Shown here piece after piece: positions 12,473-25,673 of a stretch of 64,000 nt of DNA; position 1 is the first letter of the stretch; every line of letters begins with the position of its first letter. A program made the position numbers and the translations under genes. The stretch is from Brachycybe producta (taxonomy: Eukaryota > Arthropoda > Diplopoda > Playtdesmida > Andrognathidae): the NCBI GenBank assembly GCA_036925085.1, contig JAUPFP010000021.1, positions 2,506,027 to 2,570,026 on the forward strand. The letters are read 5' to 3'. The notes beneath the pieces were generated by a model that worked only from the letters and a program-made list of their open reading frames with translations, was not told where the DNA came from and did not search any database.

Positions 12473-15400
12473 TCAAGTTGCTATTTGTCCCATCGGTTTC
12501 AATTCAGAAGAGATCTTAAGAGGAAAATAAAACAAAAAATTGAATACGAATTGCGAAAGTGTTAACGAAAAGTATAATCGTTAATACTTGAAATTGGCAG
12601 CCCGTTGCATTGATTACGTCCTCGATCGCGACATCTTCGGCCAATTCGATCAAAGTCAAACCGTCTTCACCATTTACTTCAAACACTCCCTGAAAAAAAT
12701 CAAATAACTTCGAAATTGTATCGACCGTTTTGAAATAACAAAAGTTCGAAAGAGTTACTTTTTCGGTGATGATCATGTCGACGCAACTTTTACCCGTTAA
12801 TGGCAAAGAACAAGTTTCGAGAATCTTCGGAGCACCTCCCTTAAATGAGAAAAGTGAACAGAATCGTAAAAAATTTAAGATAACGGACATTCATTAAAAC
12901 GAACGTTCGTCTCACTTTTGCAGTATGTTCCATCGTTATCACCACTTTTGTATTCGGAGCCGAAACGAGGTCCATTGCACCTCCCATACCCTTGACGACT
13001 TTTCCCTTCGATAAAATCATAAAAGCCACAAAATAAAATGTCAGATTTTAATCACGTTTTAGTCGAACCGTACGTTATCGATGTTTTTTTAGAAACTAGA
13101 AGAGGAAATCAATCCCTTAAGAAGGTTTTTAAGTTTAAAACCCTCCCGTACACTGATTATTTCATCTTTCAGAAGCAAAATTAAGAGAAACTGCAGTCTT
13201 TTAGAAACTAAAAAGGTACTATTTTTCATGTAAGAGAAACCCTCCTTCATTTGCATATTTTGCAAGGGCTATTTATAAAACACTTCTTTAAAAATAGGTA
13301 TTAAACAAAAATACAGACGTACAGGAACCATCCAGTTCGCCAAATCACCGTACTGCGACACCTCCATTGCACCCAGCATCGTGAGATCCACGTGACCACT
13401 TAACGAAAAAAAAAAATACATTAAAAAAATGCATTCGAAACGAAGAAAATAGTTTTCGCGAAAGTCGTACCCACGAACCATTCCGAAAGAATCATCACTC
13501 GAGAAGTACGAGGCTCCCGGTAACACGGTGACCGTCTCTTTGCCGGCGTTGACTAGATCGGGATCGACTTCCGCTTCGGTAGGCAACGGACCCTCAGAAG
13601 ATACGCAAAAGTGAAGAATGATTTTCAAATGAAAGTGAGAATCGAAAGATTCACTTAGAAGATACCCACAATGCCTAGAATTCCATTCTCACTATGCAAA
13701 TGAACGGTAATTCCCTTTGGAATGTAACTACTCGCCAACATTGGAATACCGATGCCGAGATTTGCTAATTGTGAAGACAAATTTGGTAAAATTCTTTGCC
13801 GAAATCACTATTAAAATGAGAGTTTTCAAATGGGATACCAACCATACATTCCATCGGTGAACTCGAGAGCTGCTCTTCGAATGATCCTCTCGCGGAGTAA
13901 AGCGGAAGGATTCGTAGCTTTATGTTTTCCATTACCACTTTTAGCAACAGTCAATCTCTACAAAGATCGTAAAAGAAAAGGTCGATTGACCGAGAAAAAA
14001 AATCCATCATTTAACGGGGTTTTCAAACAGCTGATAATCAAACTCTGGTTATTCTACATTTTAAGAAACAATTCTAAGCAAGTTTTATATTGTAGAAGAT
14101 TAAATGAATTACTTAAGGTGGCTTTAAATTGTAACAGTTTTTCGAACTCTTGATTAATCTGTCTTTCATGTGCAAAACTAAAACAAACTTGAAAGTGTTT
14201 TAGAAACTAGAAGGGTTTCTTAAATCACTTAAGAGCTATTTCCATGTTTCGTATCTTTCAAAATAAGCTTTTTATGCCAGTTTGAAAATGACACAACTTT
14301 AAGCAGACGATATTTTTTAATTTTTGTCTATAAAACGTTTATTTCGAGAAAAATCAAGAGTTCCAAAATCACCAGTTCGTAAAAAAAAACGTATTAAGGA
14401 TACATTTTAATGTTCGTATCTTTAAAAATATACTTTTTATAGAGAAAAATCGAAGAAAAATAACTCAAACTGAGCAGAAACGTTAATTTTAAACAACATC
14501 AACATTATAACAGTAGTAAGTTCTAGTTTCTAATGCAATTTAAAAAATTTCATAATCATGCTTATGAAAGGCTAATTAACGAGAGTTTGCAGTTAGATTT
14601 ACGCTGTTATTTGAACTTAAAAAACTTCAAACCTCGATCCGCTTTTCGTATTTCGATCCTTTAATAACGCGATGAACGAAAATACTCGGAATGTGAACAT
14701 CTTCCGGTGCAATTTCTCCAACTTCAACAATCTCTTCAACCTAAATGACAACAAAAACACGTTATAACAAATTTTTTTTTACCAACTTTATTCAACTTAA
14801 ACCTCTGCAATTGTGACTTTTGCAGCTTTACACATCGGAGGATTAAAATTCCGAGCAGATTTTCTATATTTTAAAAAAGAAAAAAAAATCGTAAAATGTC
14901 TACAAGACAACTAAAATGCGATCGACCGATAAACCTAAAAACGAGATTTCCCAAACGATCTGCTTTCCAAGCCTTAATCAAAGCGAAATCTCCCGTAATC
15001 GCTTCTTCCATTATATATTCTCGACCGTTAAAATTTCGCGATTCTCTCGGTACACTCGTCAAAGCCACTTTCTTGTCGGCTGTGTATTTAATCGGAACTC
15101 CACCATCGTGAACTAAAGTTCCGACCGCTGTTGGTGTATAAAATGCCGGAATTCCGGCTCCACCGGCTCGTATCCTTTCAACTAATGTCCCCTAAATCGT
15201 TAAGACTCGATTAAGAAAAAAATATTAAAATAAACAAACCTTTTAATTAATCACCTGAGGAGTGAGCTCTAATTCGAGCTCACCTGCGAGATATTGTCGT
15301 TCAAACTCTGCATTCTCACCGACATACGACGAAATCATCCGTTTGACCAATCGTTCGTTCAATAAGAGTCCGATTCCAAAATCACTCGTACCAGCATTGT

Positions 15401-15913
15401 TGCTAACAACAGTTAAACCTTTGATTTTGGCTTCGACCAAAGCAGCGATCAGGTTTTCGGGAATTCCACACAAACCAAATCCTAGATTAAGATGATGAAG
15501 ACATATGAATGCCGTCAAAATCAAGGTCAAACGATGTTAAAAGTTGAAAACTCAATCCGAGAACTTACCACCCAATAAAAGCTTAGAACCGTCTTTGATG
15601 TCTTTAATTGCATCTCTTGGGTTGTCGTAAAACGTTACGTTTCTGATTGATGACGTGGAAAAACTACAAACTGCGATCTAAGCGGAGAGAAGGCGAGAGA
15701 GAAAAAAAACCGCGCCAAATTACATTAGTACGCACGTGCTTCCGGTTTCGATTTCGTCTCATTTATTTAAGGCTAATTATCAGTCTGCACTTCTCATTCA
15801 ATTAAATAAAAAGTTGCGATACTTACAGATCTATAATTTGTATGTTTTTTAACGAATAAATCTGGATATAATCGATTGCGAAATAAAAATCGTTTCAATA
15901 TTTGCGACGCCAT
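12473..15913 (-). CDS. OXCT1: Succinyl-CoA:3-oxoacid CoA-transferase (SCOT), 14 exons
   Basis: Mitochondrial matrix enzyme that moves CoA from succinyl-CoA to acetoacetate, the key step of ketone-body use. Exons (minus): 15913-15827, 15677-15569, 15481-15255, 15191-14935, 14863-14803, 14740-14633, 13957-13843, 13764-13670, 13592-13471, 13398-13323, 13005-12916, 12839-12759, 12689-12588, 12514-12473. All phases agree and give 523 aa, close to the vertebrate length of about 520. Residues 1-29 are basic and lack acidic residues apart from one Asp, as a mitochondrial presequence. Domain A begins with [11 protein letters not shown] and contains [15 protein letters not shown]; a linker follows near residue 284; domain B contains GIGIP and the S-E-N-G motif whose Glu347 should be the CoA-thioester-forming catalytic glutamate. 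The C-terminus ends KPMGQIAT. The intron between exons 6 and 7 (13958-14632) holds a family A MITE. No frameshift seen. A GTAVGTL-type change occurs in a loop usually TGYGTL or TGVGTL. Confidence 0.95.
13085..13235. mobile_element. Family A fragments in an OXCT1 intron
   Basis: Two AACTAGAA or AACTAAAA half-elements in the intron between exons 10 and 11 (13006-13322). Confidence 0.6.
14100..14560. mobile_element. Family A MITE in an OXCT1 intron
   Basis: From ACTTAAGGTGGCTTTAAA through AAACTAGAAGGGT and a full core; the right half is diverged. It makes the intron between exons 6 and 7 the longest in the gene. Confidence 0.75.
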
Positions 15914-16063
15914 AATTAAAACACAAATAGTTGCATTTAGTTTACAATAGATGGCGTTCATGTTAGTAATGCTCGAAGCCTCTGCAATAGGGTTCATTTT
16001 CTACAAGGTTAGACATTATAGCGTCCATTTTTATTTGTTTTGTAGCAGACGATTATATGGGAG

Positions 16064-16312
16064 TCTATCTGTGTATACCTACATCGTCGTGAAAAGAAGC
16101 TTGTGACGTCAGTGGGGTTAACGTAAAGTTTAAGATTGTATCATTTAATTTGGTTAAAAAATTGAATGATATAAGCAGTTTAAACATTTCATGCATTTTT
16201 TTATTATTATTTCTTTTTTATTAGACAAAATGACACAAGCTTCAATTTTTTTTGTCAACCCTATGACGTCACAAGTTTCTTCCTACGATAAAGGTATATG
16301 ATAAGTGTTTCA
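16064..16312. mobile_element. Inverted-repeat element with TGACGTCA in both arms
   Basis: The left arm (about 16074-16125) and the right arm (about 16250-16308) are reverse complements of each other at most positions; both carry the core CTTGTGACGTCA. The centre is AT-rich. TGACGTCA is the consensus CREB/ATF octamer. No open reading frame is present. I did not find a target duplication. Confidence 0.6.
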
Positions 16313-16790
16313 ATTTTTCAAGTAACACATTAAATCAAAATTTATAATTTATATTTCTTTCAGTGTACAATTATAACTATTAATTAGACTATTACAAGAA
16401 ATTAGAATAATATGCAGGAAAAGAAAATTTTAAAATTATTTTTCATAATCTTTTTTTTTTAAATTAAATAGATATTTAGTTTTATTAAAATTTAGTTTTA
16501 TAAAAATTCAAATTAATTTAAAATTTTGTTTATTGACATTAATTTTACTATAAATTGCGATAATATGCAAGAAAAATTTAAGATGAAATATGTTCTAATA
16601 TATACGCCATGCTATTCAATGCATTTCAATAGAACAGCTGATAATTTCGACAAACGAAAATGGCGAAAATTGCCTTAACATGACGTCTATACTATGCCTA
16701 ACTTGTATAGAAAAAGAACCGTTGGTTATTCGGTAGCTTCAGTACGGTCATCTAGCGACAAGTTAACTAACTAAAAATTACTTTTTATTC

Positions 16791-17010
16791 ACTAGCGTTT
16801 GCCCATTAGAATTAGCAGAGCGCATGCGCATTATCATCTTATCGTTTTATATAGGAAACCTAACCTAAACCTAGTGAACGTCTCATCGGCAGTTTCCATT
16901 GGTGATCAATAGATGGCGCTACTAACGCAACTCTGCAATCACTTTCCTATATAAAACGATTAGATGGTAATGCGCATGCGCTCTGCTAATTCTAATGGGC
17001 AAACGCTAGT
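16791..17010. mobile_element. Family C MITE (hAT-like), copy 2, upstream of PRKCSH
   Basis: A 220-bp inverted-repeat element beginning ACTAGCGTTTG and ending with the complement. It is flanked by TTTTATTC at 16783-16790 and 17012-17019, an 8-bp duplication as made by hAT transposases. Each arm carries the palindrome GCGCATGCGC (16820-16829 and 16972-16981). The interior matches copy 1 at 7939-8169 closely, including GGTGATCAATAGATGGCGCT. It ends only 92 bp before the PRKCSH start codon. Confidence 0.85.
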
Positions 17011-17102
17011 CTTTTATTCTTCTGAATTCTGATTACGTGTTGAAAGTCAGGTCGTTTTTTTTGTTTTGTGGAAAGAAAAATTGATACAAAAAGGGTTGGA
17101 TA

Positions 17103-20100
17103 ATGTATTATTTAACTGTTATTTGTTTAATAACAGCTTTAATAAATCTGTGTGATTGTGTAGAAGTGAACAGACCAAGAGGAGTTGCTCTAACAAGTGA
17201 CAAAAAATCATCAAAATCAATTACTTTTTTTATTATTAAAATTAATTAACTCACCTGTTTTTCTTAACTTTTTTTTTTTTAGAGAAAGTTTTTTACGATT
17301 CAAAAGACGGAAAATTCACGTGTTTAAATGGTCAAATAGAAATTCCTTACGATCACGTTAACGATGATTTTTGCGATTGTGGAGATGGAACCGACGAACC
17401 GGGTTTAATATTTAGGAAATTTCTTTCGATTACAAAGCCGACTTTTAAAGCCTTTCTCTCTCTCTCTCTTAAATGTGCGGAGCACGTGTGCTTCTGTTTA
17501 GCCGCATTGTGCTTTCAACTCAAGCAATGCAGCTTTGTAATCGTGGCTTGAAGGCTTTATCGGCTTGTAATCTAAAGAAATACCCTAATTGTATTCATTT
17601 TTTTTAGAAAGAAATTTGTAATAAATTGAATCCGTTTTTCTGTGTTGTTTTTTTTAGGAACTTCGGCCTGTCCAAATGGAGTTTTTCACTGTACGAATGC
17701 AGGACACAAACCTCTAAACATTCCTTCATCAAGAGTCAACGATGGCGTTTGTGGTAAAATAAAAGCGTCTTAAAAACTGCAAAAAAAAAATCTGCAAGCA
17801 ATAAATTTTTTTTTAAGAAATCTGCAGATTTTTTTCATTTTTCTATGACGATTGAATCGATTTTGATTGTGTTTCAGATTGTTGTGATGCTTCAGACGAA
17901 TACAACAGCACGTTGACTTGCGAAAACAACTGCAGGTTACATAAGAAATTACAGTGGAAAGCGTTTAACACGAAATAGAAAGCGGCTGCAGGATGTTTTT
18001 TTACGTTAAACGAATTTCCATGTTAAAAGAAAGAATTGTTATGCTATTTTAGCAGACCGAAAATTTATTTGGTGTTAAACGTTTTCCACCGTAGTGTAGT
18101 TTTTATCTGTTTGCAGCAGATATTTTTAAGCGAGTGACTTGTTTTTTTTTTTTTTGCAGAGATCTTGGTAAGAAAGCAAGAGAAGAAGCTATGAGACTAG
18201 CGGAAGTTATATCGCGTGGTCATCAAGTGAGGTTAGAAATGAGTAACGATGGAAAACAACGTAAAGAGGAAAGAAAAGTAAGTTATCGAAAAGCCGTCGA
18301 CACGAACGACGAAGATCGTAATTTACTTCTTTTACGATCTCTTTAAAAGACGAGATACGGAGATCTAGAGAAGCAGAAGGAAGGTGCCGAAGCGATAAGA
18401 TCAGATAAAGAAGGTAAAAAGTATTGTGCGGTGACGTGAACGGTTCTTAATTCTGGTTTCGTTTCTTAAGGTTTAAAGATGGCCGCCGAGGAGCTCGAAA
18501 CGGCAGCTTTGGAAAAATACAGATTGGAAGAAGAAGGTTTTTTTTAAACTTTAAAATGTTTTGTTTAAAGTGTTGTATATTAATAAACGTTTGATTTTTT
18601 TAGAAAAGAAGAAAGCGGAAGAAGAAAAGGAACGTGTTCAAAAAGAGAAACAAGACGCTCTCGAGGCTTTCGTCAATCTCGATCAAAATGGAGATGGACT
18701 GTTTGTGTTTTGTACGATTTCTTTAACCTAAACTTGAATTGAATTTGGGCTTTTTGTCGCGTTTTTTTTTTAATAAAGGTTAACCGTCGACGAGATTCAA
18801 GCGAAATGGGTCTTCGATTCAAATAAGGACGGAATCGTAACTGACGAAGAGGCAAAAGTACGAGTTGCACAAACTGTTAAAAACTAAACTCGTAATTTGA
18901 ATGAGATCGTCTCTTTTTTTAGTTCTTTTTGAATGGCAAAGATGAAATGGATGATGGAACATTCCTGACCATCGGATGGATTCTAATGAAACCTCATTAT
19001 TCGATGCTCAATCTCGTAAAAAAGATTAACAATTGATTTTCAATAATTCTGGTCGTTCTGTTTTTTCGAAAGCAGAATTAAGAGAAACTTGAAAGTGTTT
19101 AGAAACTAGAACGATAACCTAATCACTTTATAGAATTTCCATGTTTAATATATTTCAAAATAATTTTTTTAGTGATGAAAATTAAATTTCAAACTGACAT
19201 TAAAAAGATTATTTTGAAAGATATCAACATGAAAATAACCTTAGTCATTGAACTACTCTTCTAGTTTCTAAAACACATGGTAGTTTCTCGTAATTGCTCA
19301 TGAAAGACAGAATATCAAGAGTTCGAGAATCGTTTACACTTTAGAACTATCTTAAGAAGTTTTTTTTTTGTAACGAAAGGATTTTGATTTTAGTTCAAAG
19401 GACCCGAAGCGACGGACGAGATCGAGGTCAAAGGAACGGCGACGGTCGATGGCGAGGAATCCGAGACTAGCATTCCTTCGATAACCGAATCCTCACAACC
19501 TGAAGTGAGAACAACAATTGACTAAAATTAGCAGAAAAAGATTTTATATTTGTTATTTTTGCAAAAAATGAAAAAGGTGCCTAGTGAAGTAGAATACGGC
19601 GAAGAAACGGAAGATGACGACGAAGACGAAGATGAAGAAGAAGAGGATGCAACAAAAACAGAAACAACAAAAGATGAAACGGAGACGAGTGCTAGCGACG
19701 AGCCGACCGCGAGTCCTTATGACGAGGAAACTCAGCGGCTCGTAGACGGCAAGCAAAGATCTTCTTCTGCGTTTGACGGAAGATTTTTTTTTTCTAAAAG
19801 AGATTCTGCCCTTTTTTCGTTTTTACAGTTGCAACCGAGGCTCGTAAAGAATACGACGAAGCAAATCGTAACGTCGGAACGTTAGAAACCGAAATCAAGT
19901 ATATTTAATTAATTATTAATCTGTCGTCTTAACGAAATCTCATTTTCTTTTCGTTGATTTCATAGAGATCTAAAACGGGTTCTCGAATTGGATTTCGGCG
20001 AAGAGGAACAGTTTTCTCTTCTTTACGGACAATGTTACGAATATAGCGATCGAGAATACATCTACAAATTGTGTCCTTTCGAACAGACTTCGCAAAGACC

Positions 20101-20444
20101 TAAATCAGGAGGAAATGATATCAATCTTGGGTAATTTTCTTCTCGTTTATTTTTTGTCTTGATGATGAAATAAAACCGTTAAATCATTTTTTTTTCAAAG
20201 ACGCTGGCAAAGTTGGATTGGACCCGAAGACAACTTACATTCGAGAATGAAATACGATCAAGGTTTAAGTTGTTGGAATGGACCGGCTCGATCCACCGAA
20301 GTTTATCTGACTTGCGGAATCGAAAACAAGTTGACTGCCGTTTCCGAACCTAATAAATGCGTTTACTTATTTGAATTCGAGACTCCGGCCATCTGTTCTT
20401 CTTCGATGGCCACGAGTTCGGAACATTTACACGAAGAACTGTAA
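17103..20444 (+). CDS. PRKCSH: Glucosidase II beta subunit, 15 exons
   Basis: Non-catalytic ER-lumen subunit of glucosidase II, which trims glucose from N-glycans in the calnexin cycle. Exons: 17103-17196, 17283-17402, 17658-17753, 17878-17935, 18160-18277, 18350-18413, 18471-18536, 18604-18700, 18779-18857, 18923-19015, 19394-19504, 19577-19748, 19829-19898, 19966-20130, 20201-20444. Phases agree and give 548 aa. In order: a signal peptide (about 1-19), VEVNRPRGV, a paired cysteine-rich LDLa-type region ending in DEPG and [11 protein letters not shown]-like blocks (about 35-122), a charged coiled coil, two canonical EF-hand loops (Asp232-Glu243 and Asp251-Glu262), a Glu/Asp-rich tract (exon 12), and the mannose-6-phosphate-receptor-homology domain (about 413-540) with WxSWIGP and CWNGPARST. 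It ends HEEL, an HDEL-type ER-retention signal. Introns 2 and 10 carry MITEs; intron 12 appears to use a GC donor. Confidence 0.95.
17410..17590. mobile_element. Inverted-repeat element in PRKCSH intron 2
   Basis: The intron is almost filled by an imperfect palindrome. TTTCTTTCGATTACAAAGCC near 17419-17438 pairs with the complement of GGCTTGTAATCTAAAGAAAT near 17562-17581. A second inner block (AAAGCCTTT) also pairs. It contains a short (CT)n run and no ORF. Confidence 0.65.
19060..19365. mobile_element. Family A MITE in PRKCSH intron 10
   Basis: Both arms are present (AGAAACTAGAACGAT and CTTCTAGTTTCTAAAACAC) and the outer GTTTACACTTTAGAAC block. It accounts for nearly all of the 378-bp intron. 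Confidence 0.8.
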
Positions 20445-20564
20445 TGAATTTTGACAGAATAAAAAGAGAAAAAACGTGTGATTGTGATTGTTTAACAAAT
20501 AAAAGTTTCCGATCTCGTAATTTTTTTTCCTCGAAAGATATCAGAAAAAGTACAACTAGACATT

Positions 20565-20752
20565 TAGGTCCAAATTCAAGATGAAAACTTAGCAGTTGAA
20601 CCCTCTTTGAACAGGGTTCCAACGTATAGATTAACCCTGTTTTATTGATTATCTTTGAACAGGATTGTTCTATGTTGGAACCTTGTTCAGAGAGTTTCAG
20701 TTTTAAAAGTTCAAGCGCTAAGTTTTCTCCATGAATTTTGGGCTCTTAAGTC
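20565..20752. mobile_element. Inverted-repeat element after PRKCSH
   Basis: TTAGGTCCAAATTCAAG and GAAAACTTAGC pair with GCTAAGTTTTC and CATGAATTTTGGGCTC; an inner pair is AACAGGGTTCCAAC and GTTGGAACCTTGTTC. It begins about 120 bp after the stop codon, so it may lie in the 3' UTR. Confidence 0.7.
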
Positions 20753-21043
20753 ATAAATTGTAATAATCTCATCCGTTTCGGATGAAAAATTATTGTATTA
20801 CGAAGCAATGATTCTTCGTTATAATCTTCTCTCTCTGTCTTATTGTCGAATGGTTTTGGGGTGCTACGTGACTCAATAGTAACTTTGGCTTAAGTATAGT
20901 ATAAGCAACGTTTATCATCGCAGGATCTGCAAACATTTCAAACCTGTGCAATTTCCTAGAGAAGATAAACAAAATAGATTAAAATTCCATAAATCGAAAA
21001 AGATTCTTTAATTACTTTTTTCAGGGTTCGTTTTAAAACCATC

Positions 21044-21543
21044 TTAGGGTGGCTGAATAGATATATATTTTGTTTTTGTCCCCGCCCCTCTCGGATGGCG
21101 CCACTGCAGCGGCTAATGTTAAAATTTGGATGCAAATTCAAATTATTTTAAAAACTAGAATGGTAAAAGTTTTTTTCATACCAATATCTTAAAAAAATAA
21201 ATAATTTATAGTCCACTTTGAAAATGACCCGTTTTGATTTTTTTTTTCATTGAAATTTCATGAAAAACTATTTTCCCTTTTTTTTTTTTGTTCAAACTGT
21301 CATAAAAAGTTTATTTTGAAAGATAACATCATGAAATAACTTTTAGCATTACCACCAACTATTCTAGTTTCTAATAATATGTAATGTTTTTCCTGAAAAA
21401 CGTTCGCTTGAAAAATGTAAAAGTTTCTCAAAACCACGGGTGGATGGGGGGGGGGGAAGAGACCCTCCTATAGAAGATAATAGCGACGCAGGCGGTGACA
21501 TCTGGGAAGAACAAAAGCAAAATAAATATCTATTCGACCACCA
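21044..21543. mobile_element. Family A MITE, GGTGGCTGAATAG type, copy 2
   Basis: Complete but diverged: the right end is TATCTATTCGACCACC. It contains a poly-G run near 21446. Confidence 0.8.
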
Positions 21544-22369
<826 letters not shown>

Positions 22370-22715
22370 TCCACTTTAGAATTAACTAAGGTGGTTTTAA
22401 AGTGTAAATTCCTCTCGAACAGAAAAAAGAAACTTCAATGTGTATTAGAAACTAGAATGGGTTGCTCAATTATTTAGGGTATTTTTATTTGATGTTGATA
22501 TCTATTATGTGAGTTTGAACAAAAAACAATGATTCGACTTTAAGCAGACGATATTTTTTTATAATTTTGATATATAAAAAGTTTATTTTGAAAAACTAGC
22601 CTTAAGTGAATGAGCTACCATTCTATTTTCTAAAACACTTTCTAGTTTCTCCAAATTTTGTTCTTCTGAAGGACAGATTAATGAGAGTTCGAAAAACAGC
22701 TGTTCATAAACCATT
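22370..22715. mobile_element. Family A MITE
   Basis: Nearly complete: TAAGGTGGTTTTAAAGTG, AAACTAGAATGGG, core, then ATTCTATTTTCTAAAACAC. Confidence 0.75.
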
Positions 22716-23224
22716 CATAAAATTCTAATTAATTATTGATAATAAAATAATGCGTTTCTTGTGTCTAGAAATTTTTCAAAAAAAAATTACTATGAAAACA
22801 GTTGTTTAATTTGCTATAATTTCTGGCATAAAAAAATCTTTGTTTTAACACGAAAAAAAAATATTCCGTTGCCTTCCAAAGGTTTCCCACTGTATATAAC
22901 ACTATTGCAAACATGAACTAAGCTAACAAAATGTTCACCAGTGAAAAATGAAACATTTTATGCGTTTTTGATGTAAGTTTTTGATATGATACAGAAAAAT
23001 AAATAACTTGGGTCCGAAATTGCTCAGAGCCAAGAGAAAAAAAAGTGTCCCAAAAGAATTTCGATAATGTGATTTGAAAATATTGAACAAGAAAAAAAAA
23101 TCCAATACAAACGAGAAAAAAAAAAGATTGTGTGAAAACATTATTAAAAAAAACCGTACATGGTCACTTGTCCAGTGTTTATTCTTATTCAAATATCAAT
23201 ATGTTGTGAATTATGTAACATTTT

Positions 23225-23485
23225 TTTTAAAGTGGAAACATCACTAGAAAAAGCTCTGGTTTATTCTTTATTTAGAAACTAGATGAGTACATTAATAACC
23301 AGAAAGTTCAGTTAAAATGGTTTTGAAATAGGCCTATAAAAGCCTCTTCATTACTGATTATTCAGTCTTTCAGGTACACAATGAAGTGTTTTAAAAACTA
23401 GAAGGGTAGCTCAATCACTTAAGGGTATTATTTTCATGTTTGATATCTTTCAAAACAAACTTTTTTTTATGTCAGTTTGATTTTT
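23225..23485. mobile_element. Family A fragments
   Basis: Two left halves follow one another (AAACTAGATGAG near 23277 and AAACTAGAAGGG near 23396). Confidence 0.65.
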
Positions 23486-23489
23486 AATT

Positions 23490-23875
23490 TTTGACTTGTA
23501 CACCAGTCAATGCCATTCATATGACAATATTTGTCCTAATAATATTTTGCAGTTTGCTTTCGTGACTATACTGCAAGGTTGTGAGCTTGATATGACAATT
23601 TACTGTCATATGAAAGTCTTGCTCTCTTTCTGTAATGATACATTACAGCCTCATTACAGAGGGAAAAAAAGTCACAAAATTGTGAAAATCGTACCTTATA
23701 ATGTCACTCCTTATGCGCTATTATTTTATGACTGTAATTTCATGCTGTACACTAATCAATGGCAGTCAGATGAGAATAACTGTCATAATAATATTTCTTA
23801 AAGTCCTTTTGTGGTTGTTGCAAAGTTATAAGTTTGATATGAAAATTTACTGTCATATGACAGTCTTACAGCTTT
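23490..23875. repeat. Imperfect direct duplication with TGTCATATGACAG ends
   Basis: A unit of about 130 bp occurs at 23494-23625 and 23738-23870, both ending in TTTACTGTCATATGA. An inverted partial copy lies at 26755-26900. No coding potential is apparent beyond a chance 101-aa ORF. Confidence 0.65.
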
Positions 23876-24468
23876 AGATTGTATGTATGTTTGATGTGCT
23901 AATTAAAGTTTTATTTTTAAAACTTTCAGTAAACTTCACTTAACATAAATAAACTAGGTCAATTCTTAATTATATATAAATACCAAAGGTAAAAGAAATA
24001 GGTCCCAAACAAACAAAATAACTAGGTCCTTTCTATACGTTATTGTAACATTTCTCACTTAAAATTTAGGCCCAAAAACCAAAATCAACATTAAATATTA
24101 ATATATAGATATATAGATATTATAGAAAGAGAAAAAATTCTGCACTGAAAATTGACTTTTTAGCATTAACCTCCTCCCCCCCCCCATTTTTTTTTTCTTC
24201 CCATTTCAACAAAACTAACGTAAATTAAAAGATTGTTCAAGAAAGATTAAACATAATAAGAAATATTTTTTTCTCTTCTTCTGTTCAATTTTTCATATAG
24301 AAAAATAAATCAGATTTTTCTTCTTTTTTTGGTGAAAAATTCAACCCTTGAAGCACGTTTTCCCCATTTTCAATTGTTTAGATTAAAATACAAAATCAAC
24401 TACAATAGAAGTTTATATCAAAAGATATTCAAATAAAGAAATCCACTTTTATTGTAACTCTTTCTTTT

Positions 24469-24521
<53 letters not shown>

Positions 24522-25673
24522 CTCTCTCTCTCTCTGTCTCTAACCTTTTATCTCATTGTCACTCATTTTTTCACTCTCTCATTCTCTCCCCTCTTTCTCT
24601 ATCTATACCTCTGTATTTCTTAATCTTTGTTTTCTTTCTCTCTCTCTCTCTCTCTCTCTCGCTCTATCGTTCCTTCTACTTTTTTTTTGCTATTATCAAG
24701 TTGAAATACTGTAAATCTCTGTGTATTTTTGTATAATATATGTATAATATACATAATCTATAAATGTAATTTTAGCTTTTCAACCTTTGGTTAAAAACAA
24801 ATCTCGATAAGAAAAAACAAAAGAAATTGTTCTCTCTTTTTGGGGGGATTAGTTCTTTATCCAACTTTTAATTATAAAACTATTATATTTTCAAACAGTA
24901 GCTGATATAGAAGAATAATAAAGAGTAAATTAATTAATTAATGCTATTCATTATGCCTGATCATTTGATCAGTAAACTTTTATGCAAATAAAAATTCAAA
25001 AATTTACAATTATTTGTTTTCATTCATTTTCCTTTTTCTCCATTTTAGAATCTTAGAGAAAAAAATGCAACAGTTTTTTTTTACCACCTTTAATATTTTT
25101 AAAAAAAGTTTCTTTAATATGAAAAATAAGAAATATGATATAAGGAAGCCCCCTGTTAAGACGAAATATTTAGACTAAAAGGAGAACAGAAACTGAATGT
25201 TTATTATGATAAGAGTTCATTAGTACCATTAAACTAGAAAATTGTAATGAAAAACTAGCAGGGGACCAATGAAAACCGTATTTCAAATGTTTTCAACCAG
25301 AGGGCCCCCCTTTAATAGTTATATTCTCTCTGTGTCTCTCTCTCTCTCTCACTCCTGTTAAAATGATAGTAATAATAGCTATATACATACACATAATATA
25401 TCCAGCCCCCCCACTGTTTTACGAGAAACTATGAAGAAAATAACTCCTTTTTTTTCTTCCATCTGTTTTCGAAGTAGCTCATTTTTTTCCTTCTCCGTCT
25501 ACGGAGACCCATTTTATTGAATATTTTGGGTAATCTTGTGAGTGAAACTACGGATAAACAAAAACCTAAGTTAGTTTTCCTAACTTTCCCTTTTTGCTTT
25601 TGTTTTTATTTTATTATTATTCAGCAACAATCCTAATAAATAAAATTCAAATAAAACAAAAAAACACATAGAT
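23876..25673. other. No gene recognised
   Basis: Very AT-rich, CT microsatellites and a poly-C run at 24175; no supported ORF. Confidence 0.5.
24470..24670. repeat. (CT)n microsatellites
   Basis: Two pure runs (24474-24512 and 24638-24661) in a CT-rich region. Confidence 0.95.

Larger units (their letters stand above)
15914..17102. promoter_or_regulatory. Divergent upstream region of OXCT1 and PRKCSH
   Basis: The two start codons lie about 1.19 kb apart and face away from each other, so this stretch should hold both promoters. I see no clear TATA box near either start. Two mobile elements take up nearly 40% of it: an inverted repeat at 16064-16312 with TGACGTCA in both arms, and a family C element at 16791-17010 with two GCGCATGCGC palindromes. 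The rest is AT-rich. Promoter function is inferred from position only. Confidence 0.5.

Noticed and set aside
23496-23801. 101-codon ORF
   Set aside because: Runs through an imperfect direct duplication that is non-coding elsewhere.
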